Assembly: GCA_945861565.1 (NCBI GenBank)
Contig: CAMAUY010000003.1
Span: 1-64,000 of the forward strand
DNA: 64,000 nt
Source of the DNA: Akkermansia muciniphila
Lineage (GTDB): Bacteria > Verrucomicrobiota > Verrucomicrobiia > Limisphaerales > UBA9464
Direction of reading: 5' to 3'
The number at the start of each line of letters is the position of its first letter. Position 1 is the stretch's first letter. Under the pieces are notes generated by a model that saw only the letters and a list, made by a program, of their open reading frames with translations, made no database searches and was not told the DNA's origin. Below are positions 18,392 through 25,304 of this stretch, piece by piece. Both the position numbers and the translations under genes were made by a program.

Positions 18392-19150
18392 ATGAATGCT
18401 CGCATCATCTCCATCATGGCAGTTCTGGCGGCCGTTGGACTGGGAATTGCCCTAGTGGTTTCTGGCCGCCGCGCGGCGGATGACCAACGAAAATCAGCCG
18501 TCACCATCAATACGTATTCGAATCAAGTCTTACAACTGACGGAACGATTGAACGAGCTGCGCAAGGTGAATTTGGTGCTGGAGGGTAATCTCACCCAGCG
18601 CGGAGCCGAGATCGACCTGTACTCGAACAAGCTTTCCCTGGCGGAGACACGTCTGGTGCAAAAGGAAGCGGAAGCGGTGACCGCAGCCGCCGAGATCCAG
18701 AAGCGGGACCAGCAAATCACGGGTCTCGAAGGTCAGCGAGAGGATTTAACCAAGAAAATGGGCGAGCTGAACACGTCGATTACGACCCTCGAGTCACGGA
18801 TCGGTGAGACCCAGCGCAAGCTGACCGCCAGCGAAGGTGATCGGGCTGGGTTGCTCAAGGAACTGCGCAGGCTCCAGACGGAAAAGGCGGAGTTGGAAAG
18901 GAAATTCAAGGATCTCGTCGTGCTTCGCGATCAGGTGAAGAAACTGCGAGAGGATCTCAGCGTCTCTCGGCGCATGGATCTCATCCGGCGCGGCCTCGTT
19001 GGCACCGACCTCAAGGGTGGCCCATTGCTGCAACAGGGAATCCGCCGTCCGAGCGCCACTAATTCTGCCCCCGGTAGTGCGCCTCTCAAGGTGGAAATCG
19101 ACACCCAAGGGCGGGCACGGGTCACCGAACCCGTTCCGCCATCGAAATGA
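18392..19150 (+). CDS. Membrane-anchored coiled-coil protein
   Basis: Protein of 252 residues: one N-terminal transmembrane helix (IMAVLAAVGLGIALVV), then a long coiled coil from about residue 35 to 190 rich in E, K, R, L and Q heptads, then a proline/serine-rich tail. Function unknown. Its stop overlaps the start of moaA (ATGA), so the two are translationally coupled. No enzymatic motif is present. Confidence 0.75.
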   Translation: MNARIISIMAVLAAVGLGIALVVSGRRAADDQRKSAVTINTYSNQVLQLTERLNELRKVNLVLEGNLTQRGAEIDLYSNKLSLAETRLVQKEAEAVTAAAEIQKRDQQITGLEGQREDLTKKMGELNTSITTLESRIGETQRKLTASEGDRAGLLKELRRLQTEKAELERKFKDLVVLRDQVKKLREDLSVSRRMDLIRRGLVGTDLKGGPLLQQGIRRPSATNSAPGSAPLKVEIDTQGRARVTEPVPPSK

Positions 19151-20238
19151 TCCAATCGAGATCCGGTGAGCCTCAGCTGATCGATTCGCACGGTCGCGTG
19201 CTCCGCGACCTACGCATTAGCATCACCGACCGTTGCAACTTTCGCTGTGTCTACTGCCTGCCGGAGACCGAAGAAGCGGCCAATTTCTATCGATCGCGCT
19301 TCCAATCCGCCGCCGGCACCTCGATCCGAGTGCCCGCGTCCCCGATTCATCGGGAGTGGAAACCCAAAGCCGAACTGCTCACCTTTGAGGAAATTGAAAG
19401 AATCGCACGGGTCGCCGTCGGTCTTGGCATCGAAAAACTGCGAGTCACGGGCGGGGAACCGCTGTTGCGCAACGGGGTGGAAAGTTTGGTCGCGAGATTA
19501 GCCGCGATTCGCGGCGTCCGCGATCTGGCCATGACCACGAATGGTTTCTTTTTCGCCGGCAAAGCCGTCGCTCTACAATCCGCCGGATTGCAGCGGATCA
19601 GTTTCAGTCTGGATTCGCTCGATCCGATCAATTTTAAGAAAATGACCGGCAGCGACGGATTGACGGGAGTGCTCGACGGAATTGATCTGGCGCGTCGGAT
19701 GGGATTCGATCCGGTCAAAGTGAATGCGGTGGTAATCCGCGGTTTGAACGATCACGAGATCGAAGGGCTTGCGAGCTTCGCGCAGGAACGCAGCCTGATT
19801 TTTCGCTTCATCGAATTCATGCCGCTGGATTCGAACCGGGCATGGCAAAAGGATCTGGTGGTACCCGGGCGCGAAATTCTCGCCCGGCTCAAAACCCGAT
19901 TCGACCTAACGCCGGTTGATTCGTCCACGAACCCGTCGGAAACGGCCAAGCGATGGCGATTTGCCGATGGACGGGGGGAAATTGGAATTATTGCACCGGT
20001 GACCGAACCGTTTTGCGGCCATTGCAACCGGCTACGCCTTACGGCCGACGGTAAGATTCGCACCTGCCTTTTTAGCATCCACGAGCACGACCTTCGCCCG
20101 CTCCTGCGCGCCGATGCGACCGATGATGACCTGCGGGAGGAATTGCTGAGAATCGTGGTCCACAAGGAGGCCGGACATCGTATTGGCAAGCCGGATTTTG
20201 TTCAACCGGCGCGGACCATGAGTTGCATCGGTGGCTAA
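19147..20238 (+). CDS. moaA: GTP 3',8-cyclase MoaA
   Basis: Radical SAM enzyme of 363 residues for the first step of molybdopterin synthesis. The N-terminal 4Fe-4S site is DRCNFRCVYC, followed by VTGGEPLLRNGVE. The C-terminal cluster has FCGHCNRLRLTADGKIRTC, and the protein ends in the conserved GG. Between the radical SAM cysteines and the LTFEEIE helix there is an insertion of roughly 25-30 residues (from TEEAANFY to PIHREWKP) not usual in MoaA. No other moa genes lie nearby. It overlaps the upstream gene by 4 bases and the downstream alkyltransferase by 8. Confidence 0.93.
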   Translation: MIQSRSGEPQLIDSHGRVLRDLRISITDRCNFRCVYCLPETEEAANFYRSRFQSAAGTSIRVPASPIHREWKPKAELLTFEEIERIARVAVGLGIEKLRVTGGEPLLRNGVESLVARLAAIRGVRDLAMTTNGFFFAGKAVALQSAGLQRISFSLDSLDPINFKKMTGSDGLTGVLDGIDLARRMGFDPVKVNAVVIRGLNDHEIEGLASFAQERSLIFRFIEFMPLDSNRAWQKDLVVPGREILARLKTRFDLTPVDSSTNPSETAKRWRFADGRGEIGIIAPVTEPFCGHCNRLRLTADGKIRTCLFSIHEHDLRPLLRADATDDDLREELLRIVVHKEAGHRIGKPDFVQPARTMSCIGG

Positions 20239-20764
20239 GAACGGTTCACACGTGATCCACTACACTCATCTAGAAACCCAGATCGGACGACTGCTCATCG
20301 CATGGACCGGTTCGAACCTCACCGGCCTCTACTTCGAGAATCACCGCGGAGGCCCGTCACCCGCAGTCATTGCGTCCGTGCCAATGATCGGCGATGGCAG
20401 TCGGTCCAGAAAGTCACCCCTGGTTCGCGATCTTGGTCGACAGCTCGGCGAATACTTTTGCGGGAAGAGGAAATCATTCGACGTTCCGTTCCATCCGCAC
20501 GGCACTCCCTTCCAAATGAAAGTCTGGCAAACCCTCCGTGACATTCCCTACGGCGAGGTTGTCACGTACTCCGAGTTGGCTCGTCACATCGGAAATCCGG
20601 CGGCCGTTCGGGCAGCGGGAACGGCCACCGGTCGCAATCCGATCTCGATCTTGATCCCCTGCCATCGCGTGGTCGGCGCCCACGGTCATCTCACGGGCTA
20701 TGCCGGTGGCCTCGAGATGAAGCGGCGGCTGCTATCGATCGAAACGGCAACCGATGGAAATTGA
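20231..20764 (+). CDS. ogt: Methylated-DNA--[protein]-cysteine S-methyltransferase
   Basis: Protein of 177 residues that repairs O6-alkylguanine by transferring the alkyl group to its own cysteine. The active site PCHRVVG is intact, preceded by the helix-turn-helix region PYGEVVTYSELARHIG and NPISILI. The start is a GTG inside the end of moaA; GTG 20252 is an alternative. The overlap and frame suggest translational coupling with moaA, though no functional link is known. Confidence 0.9.
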   Translation: MAKNGSHVIHYTHLETQIGRLLIAWTGSNLTGLYFENHRGGPSPAVIASVPMIGDGSRSRKSPLVRDLGRQLGEYFCGKRKSFDVPFHPHGTPFQMKVWQTLRDIPYGEVVTYSELARHIGNPAAVRAAGTATGRNPISILIPCHRVVGAHGHLTGYAGGLEMKRRLLSIETATDGN

Positions 20765-21008
20765 GCCCCGGTCGCTCCCGTCGCCCTCTCGGGTAGACGC
20801 GGGCCAGTGGAAGCGGATCGTTGCCGAATCCTGGAAGTCATCCATGGGACGGTCCGCCCGGAGCCTGACGGTGCAGGAATATCTGGAATCATCGAGATGG
20901 AAACGCTTCGCGGATGAACTTCCGCGACGGAGATTGTTGGGCTTTGATTGCGAGCCGCAAAAACGGCAAAGGTTTTGGCAATTAATGTGGGGACTTGAGT
21001 ACCCCTGA
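20754..21008 (+). CDS. Small protein of unknown function
   Basis: ORF of 84 codons overlapping the end of the alkyltransferase gene by 11 bases. It is rich in R, W and charged residues (ESSRWKRFADELPRRRLLGFDC near the middle) and has no recognised domain. The coupled start supports it being a gene, but nothing else does. Confidence 0.45.
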   Translation: MEIEPRSLPSPSRVDAGQWKRIVAESWKSSMGRSARSLTVQEYLESSRWKRFADELPRRRLLGFDCEPQKRQRFWQLMWGLEYP

Positions 21009-21143
21009 TATGGGTTCCTTCCACCGTGAAAGACGATAGCTCAGCGTCCAGGTTCTCCCGGTCGAACCGGAGCCCGGGAAGAGTTGTCGATTTCCAGAGT
21101 TCACATTGCCCGGAAATTAACTCACTGAGGGGAAAGATTCATT

Positions 21144-21434
21144 ATGGCCCGATACATCACACTGCTCACGTTCACCGAACAAGGATCCAAGAACATTCAG
21201 AAATCCACGAAACGCGCCCATAGTTTTGATCAACTTGCCGAAAAGACGGGCGTCCGGATCGTCGGACAGTATTGGACGATGGGCCGATACGACGGGGTCT
21301 TGATTGTCGATGCCGAGACCGAGCGACAGGCCTTGCACATGCTGACGGAACTGACCGCGGCCGGCAACGTTCGTACGGAGACGATGCAAGCGTTCATCGA
21401 CAAGGAATTCGACGCAATCTTGGGAAAGATTTAG
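21144..21434 (+). CDS. GYD domain protein
   Basis: Protein of 96 residues with the GYD family landmarks: YITLLTFTEQGSKNIQKS, GVRIVGQYWTMGRYDGVLIVD and the closing ETMQAFIDKEFDAIL. GYD proteins are small ferredoxin-like-fold proteins of unknown role. A GGGGAAAG sequence lies about ten bases before the ATG. Confidence 0.88.
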   Translation: MARYITLLTFTEQGSKNIQKSTKRAHSFDQLAEKTGVRIVGQYWTMGRYDGVLIVDAETERQALHMLTELTAAGNVRTETMQAFIDKEFDAILGKI

Positions 21435-21516
21435 ATCCACGTCGGGAATCCAGGACACGGCCATTCCGCCGAAGGTGTATGCAACGGTGGAGCGCCTCTG
21501 GCACGGTGAGAAGTGC

Positions 21517-21565
21517 GGCAACGCATGTCTGCTTTGAAGCGTTGCCAGCGCACCCCGCCTCGGGG
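21517..21565. repeat. Two adjacent small hairpins
   Basis: ggcaacgc (21517-21524) pairs with gcgttgcc (21539-21546), and ccccg (21553-21557) pairs with cgggg (21561-21565). They lie in the 211-base gap between the GYD and SEC-C genes, which otherwise shows no gene. Possibly terminator-like or a repeat remnant; no T run. Confidence 0.35.
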
Positions 21566-21645
21566 TACCACTACCCCGTTAAAAGCTTGATTGCTGCGGA
21601 GCGACAAGCCAATGCCATCTATCAATCTCGAATTCCAGCCCAAAA

Positions 21646-22530
21646 ATGATCGTCGCAATTGCAAATAATTTCGCGTTGGAACCGGAAAAAGGTTTGGCCG
21701 AAGGCAAACGAATTCCTTTTTCGATTTGGGTGTGCCCCAATCCAATCTGTAAGTGCCAACAACTGACCCTCTTCCTCGACCCGCGCCCGGCGACCCCGGA
21801 TGCTGGTATTGACGCGGCACCCCGCAGCGAATTCTCTTTCGATTTTAGAAAAGGGTGCGTTTCCAAGGCTCCGAAGCAGTCGGCGGCAGCCAACAAGCGC
21901 GTCGACGATTTTCTCGAAGGCTCAAGTAAGGCCGATTTCGATGAGCTCCTAGAGATCTTCAAAGCCAAAAAGCAAAGTATCATCTACGAGGGTCCGCTCA
22001 GTGAAGTGCCTGAGGATTGGCATGAGAATTTTGACGCATCGGTTCTTATCGGATTTCATGAACTATTCCCTCTCGCAGACCACCTTCAGTTCGAGTATGA
22101 CGGCGTTCAATATTGGGTCGAAGACTCCTATTGTATACGCGAAGGATGCGATTGTCGGAAGATGTCGCTTTCCTTTGCTCGGACTCCGAAAAATGCGAAC
22201 AATTCTAAAATCATTAAACTCGTCTCCGAGTGTGCCGCCCGGTTCGATTTAGCCGATTCCTCGTTCCATTCCGAGAAGCCGAAGGATTCGGCCAAAATCC
22301 AGACGCTGATGGCCGAGTTTTTTGCCCAATGCCCGGGAGCAAAAAGCCGACTTGAGAAACGCTATGCCCGGGTGCGACAGCTCGTCGCAGAGCGGCCGAG
22401 CACAAAGTCGAATCGAGTAAACTCGACCATGGAATACCCGAAGGTGGCGGTGGCCGCCTCCAGGATTGGGCGCAATGACCCTTGCCCCTGTGGCTCTGGC
22501 AAGAAATACAAGAAATGTTGCGGGGCCTGA
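21646..22530 (+). CDS. SEC-C motif protein with two further Cx4CxC sites
   Basis: Protein of 294 residues ending in a canonical zinc-binding SEC-C motif, [16 protein letters not shown] (Cys 280, 282, 291, 292). The rest is unusual: two further sites of the same spacing, C-x4-C-x-C, at Cys 30/35/37 and Cys 163/168/170. Each is followed by an alternating hydrophobic strand (QQLTLFL and RKMSLSF), which suggests an internal duplication of a metal-binding module. The SEC-C tail is a metal or protein-binding add-on in many unrelated proteins, so it does not reveal function. Confidence 0.82.
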   Translation: MIVAIANNFALEPEKGLAEGKRIPFSIWVCPNPICKCQQLTLFLDPRPATPDAGIDAAPRSEFSFDFRKGCVSKAPKQSAAANKRVDDFLEGSSKADFDELLEIFKAKKQSIIYEGPLSEVPEDWHENFDASVLIGFHELFPLADHLQFEYDGVQYWVEDSYCIREGCDCRKMSLSFARTPKNANNSKIIKLVSECAARFDLADSSFHSEKPKDSAKIQTLMAEFFAQCPGAKSRLEKRYARVRQLVAERPSTKSNRVNSTMEYPKVAVAASRIGRNDPCPCGSGKKYKKCCGA

Positions 22531-22570
22531 TTCACGAGGCTGAGGTTGGTAGGAATTCGGGCATTATGAA

Positions 22571-22720
22571 GTGACAGGCCCAATATCAAAGATCAAGCCG
22601 ACCTCGAGGGACTCCCTATCGACGGGGCATAGCCCCCGGGCAGAGGAGATCGGTCTAGGGGTCAGAATGAGTTATTGATCGGTAAAAAGGGAACAAAGAA
22701 AAAGTGCCGGGCTCAATATT
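22571..22720. repeat. Direct pair of GTGACAGGCCCAATA-like motifs
   Basis: gtgacaggcccaatat (22571-22586) and gtgccgggctcaatatt (22704-22720) are direct, imperfect copies. The first abuts the broken end of the nucleotidyltransferase remnant. A third related copy, gtgacaggttcaatt, is at 42958-42972 just after vapC. The motif may mark the edge of a lost mobile sequence. Confidence 0.4.
22585..22645 (+). pseudogene. Degenerate 3' end of a nucleotidyltransferase gene
   Basis: The 48 bases to the TAG at 22630-22632 encode IKDQADLEGLPIDGA-stop, almost identical to LKDQADLEELTIDGA-stop, the end of the intact gene at 22971-23435. DNA identity is high over about 55-60 bases and extends past the stop codon. 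The fragment is upstream of the intact gene, so a partial duplication or replacement has occurred. Confidence 0.8.
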
Positions 22721-22721
22721 C

Positions 22722-22745
22722 TATCAGCTCAACTATCAGCTCAAC
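22722..22745. repeat. Tandem 12-base repeat
   Basis: tatcagctcaac occurs twice, head to tail and identical, about 40 bases before the small gene at 22784. Confidence 0.8.
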
Positions 22746-22783
22746 TGAACCCGTCACCTTTAGCTGGAAGAATCCCCGGAACA

Positions 22784-23038
22784 ATGATTGAACCGTGGCC
22801 GCGATTATCCGATCTTGGAGCCATGGATGAACCGTGCCCGCGCAGCATTCTGCCGATAGTCACGCGCTTTGCTTCCTTCGCTGAAGCCGAGGCGAAGGAC
22901 CGCTCCTGGTGGCGAGGCCTTCCGCCGCTGGAACGGCTGCGGCAACTCGAATTAAGCCGGCAATACGCCTATGGACCCGACGCATCTCAGCGCCGACTTC
23001 CGCGACTTTCTAACCTGTCTAAACGCAGCGGGTGTTGA
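22784..23038 (+). CDS. Small partner protein of a nucleotidyltransferase
   Basis: Protein of 84 residues overlapping the next gene by 68 bases in a different frame. The central part (IVTRFASFAEAEAKDRSWW, then LERLRQLELSRQYAYG) has the pattern of small proteins that commonly precede nucleotidyltransferase genes: ‘VTRF-SF-EA--AD---W--L-P-ERL’. It may be the antitoxin-like half of a two-gene module. This is inference from context and pattern; the C-terminal 20 residues lie in the overlap and are unlike the rest. Confidence 0.55.
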   Translation: MIEPWPRLSDLGAMDEPCPRSILPIVTRFASFAEAEAKDRSWWRGLPPLERLRQLELSRQYAYGPDASQRRLPRLSNLSKRSGC

Positions 23039-23435
23039 GTACATGGTGGTCGGTGGACACGCGGTCGCCTACTACGGATACGTCCGGCCGACCCGAGACA
23101 TGGATGTTTGGGTCGCCGTGTCCCCCACCAATGCCGAGCGACTGGTCAACGCGGTAAACGCATTTTTTGGCGTGCCACTCGCAGGACTCGCCAAGGAATG
23201 GTTTCTGGACCGGGAAAGCGTTACCCGCTTTGGTGCCGTGCCGAACCTTATTGAAATCCTCCCAAAAATCTCGGGTGGCGATTTTGACCAATCCTTTCCG
23301 CGCCGAGTTGTGTGTGAAATCGACGGACAAAACGTCAACCTTATCAGCCTTCCCGACCTCATCGCCAACAAGCGGGCGAGTGGACGTCTCAAAGATCAAG
23401 CCGACCTCGAGGAACTCACTATCGACGGGGCATAG
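22971..23435 (+). CDS. Nucleotidyltransferase (MNT/AbiEii-like fold)
   Basis: Protein of 154 residues with the minimal nucleotidyltransferase signature: GG at residues 28-29 (YMVVGGHAVAYYG) and the metal-binding D-M-D at 43-45, followed by a VWVAVS strand and a C-terminal SLPDLIANKRASGRLKDQAD helix. Such proteins transfer nucleotides to proteins or RNA and several act in toxin-antitoxin systems. The upstream overlapping small gene supports a two-gene module. A broken copy of its 3' end lies 330 bases upstream of its start. Confidence 0.85.
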   Translation: MDPTHLSADFRDFLTCLNAAGVEYMVVGGHAVAYYGYVRPTRDMDVWVAVSPTNAERLVNAVNAFFGVPLAGLAKEWFLDRESVTRFGAVPNLIEILPKISGGDFDQSFPRRVVCEIDGQNVNLISLPDLIANKRASGRLKDQADLEELTIDGA

Positions 23436-23522
23436 ACCGAGGGCAGATGTGGCCGGTTTGTGGCTCACGAGGATGTTCGCCCTCCCGATGGTTCCCAAGA
23501 TGCCGCGGAGCAAATCGAGTTC

Positions 23523-23719
23523 CACCGGGCGCATCCCGAGATTGTTGGTAATGTTGGTAAAGTGGTGGAGCCGTCTCGGCTCTGCCCGGAACAGCGGCGG
23601 GACGCCGCCGCCACGATAGGAACATCACAATGGGATTTCCGCACGCTTGCCGAAGCAACACGGATTTTCTCAAGTCGTGCTCCACCAACAACAACGACTT
23701 CGGGATGCGTGCGCTGGTG
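23523..23719. repeat. MITE-like palindromic element (copy 2)
   Basis: Outer arms caccgggcgcatcccgag (from 23523) and the complementary cttcgggatgcgtgcgctggtg (to 23719) share with the element at 12253-12440 the terminal consensus CACCGGnGCATCCCGAAGTTGTTGG. Inside is a gagccg/cggctc hairpin. The arms have diverged more than in copy 1. The rest of the 23436-23846 gap contains no gene that I can support. Confidence 0.6.
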
Positions 23720-23846
23720 AAGTTGGTTACCTCGTGCAGCAGCGGCCCCGGCTTTGGTGCGGCGGCCGATGGGTTCGCCTTCATCATCTTCCTGGGCAAC
23801 GAGCGCTTCGGTGGTGGTGGATGCCAGCACGGGCCTCGCATTGCCT

Positions 23847-25304
23847 CTAGGACAGGATCTCACTTATCACCTTGCCGCGGACGTCCGTGAGCCGCATATC
23901 ACGGCCACCGAAACGAAAGGTCAACTTCTCGTGGTCAACGCCAAGCTGGTGGAGGATGGTTGCATGGATGTCGTGGATATCGACCGGGTTCACGACGGCG
24001 GACATGCCCATTTCATCGGTTTCGCCATAGGCCATACCGCCCCGAATTCCCCCGCCCGCGAGCCAAAGGGTGTAGCCGCTGACGTGATGGTCACGCCCAT
24101 CCGTGCCCGCGGCGTGCGGGGTGCGTCCCATTTCGCCTGCCCAGAGAACGAGGGTTTCGTCGAGCAGGCCGCGCATTTTCAAATCACTGAGGAGAGCGGC
24201 GACGGGCTGATCGGTAATGCGCGCATTTTCCTCGTGGCGCAGTTTCAGATCCCCATGTTGATCCCACGGGGCGTTGTTACTGTGGGTGAGCGGACAGGTG
24301 ATTTCGATGAAACGCACGCCGGCCTCGACCAGGCGGCGCGCGCGCAGGCACTGCAACGCGTAGAATCGCTCATAGTCGTTCCCACGGTCGACTCCATAGA
24401 GCTTGCGAGTGGCCGGACTCTCATTGCTCACATCACACAACTTCGGCACGAGCGATTGCATGTGGGCGGCGGTTTCGTAGTTGTGGATGGCGGACTCGAT
24501 GGCGTCCGATCCCCCACGCGCTGCCGCCACGGCGCTGTCCTGCTCGCGGAGGAAGTTCAGCTTGGCGCCTTGCAATTCCGCGACGTCGGCCGGTTTGATA
24601 TTGTCCACCGGAATGCCCCGGGCACGGATCATCGTTGCCTGGTGGTTGGCCGGCAGAAAGACGCTGGCAAAATTCTGGGCACCGCCGTTCGGCACCCAGT
24701 CGTTGTTCAGCAGCACGTAGCCCGGCAGTTGCTCGTTCTCCGTTCCCAGTCCGTAAGAGATCCAGGCGCCCAGGCTCGGTGCGGCGCCAATGCTTCGACC
24801 GGTGTGCAGCAGCAAGTTTTGCGCACCGTGCAGCGGTGTTTCACCAACGACGGAGCGGACCACGCACAGATCATCCGCCACGCTCGCGATGTGCGGAAGA
24901 AGTTCACTCACCCAAAGACCCGACTGCCCTCGCTGTTGGAAATTCCAGAGACTCTGCAACCATTTTCGGTTCGAACTGACGGCCTGTGAACGGGCATCGG
25001 GTCGCCATTGCGCCCGTTGGCCGTTGCGTTTCGTGAGCTCGGGCTTTGGGTCAAATGTGTCCACGTGGGACACGCCGCCGTCCATGAAAAGAAAGATGAC
25101 ATGCTTCGCCCGCGGCGCGAACTGCGGGAGCAATCGCCGGGTCTCAGCCGCCGCCCAGGCGTCGGTGAGTCCAGCGAATGCCAGCAGGCCAAATCCCATG
25201 CTGGAGTTCTTGAGAAAATTCCGCCGAGTGAGCGCCGGCGATTCGCAGCCGGGACACTGCGGGTGGAGGGATCGTCCGTGTCCCGGGAATTGTTTACGGG
25301 ACAT
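23847..25304 (-). CDS. DUF1501 domain protein (pair 2)
   Basis: Protein of 485 residues. The N-terminus has a CPGCES segment and then a Tat-like TRRNFLKNSSMGFGLLAFAG. Family landmarks: FLFMDGGVSHVDTFDPKPEL, LWAGEMGRTPHAAGTDGRDH and a C-terminal RLTDVRGKVI. It overlaps the 3' end of the PSD gene by 11 bases and closes a five-gene run that begins with a sugar-phosphate type isomerase. It probably acts outside the cytoplasm together with the PSD protein; the chemistry is unknown. Confidence 0.9.
   Translation of the reverse strand: MSRKQFPGHGRSLHPQCPGCESPALTRRNFLKNSSMGFGLLAFAGLTDAWAAAETRRLLPQFAPRAKHVIFLFMDGGVSHVDTFDPKPELTKRNGQRAQWRPDARSQAVSSNRKWLQSLWNFQQRGQSGLWVSELLPHIASVADDLCVVRSVVGETPLHGAQNLLLHTGRSIGAAPSLGAWISYGLGTENEQLPGYVLLNNDWVPNGGAQNFASVFLPANHQATMIRARGIPVDNIKPADVAELQGAKLNFLREQDSAVAAARGGSDAIESAIHNYETAAHMQSLVPKLCDVSNESPATRKLYGVDRGNDYERFYALQCLRARRLVEAGVRFIEITCPLTHSNNAPWDQHGDLKLRHEENARITDQPVAALLSDLKMRGLLDETLVLWAGEMGRTPHAAGTDGRDHHVSGYTLWLAGGGIRGGMAYGETDEMGMSAVVNPVDIHDIHATILHQLGVDHEKLTFRFGGRDMRLTDVRGKVISEILS

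Noticed and set aside
23754..24989. 411-codon plus-strand ORF opposite DUF1501 (pair 2)
   Set aside because: Shadow of a well-supported minus-strand gene; no recognisable motif.
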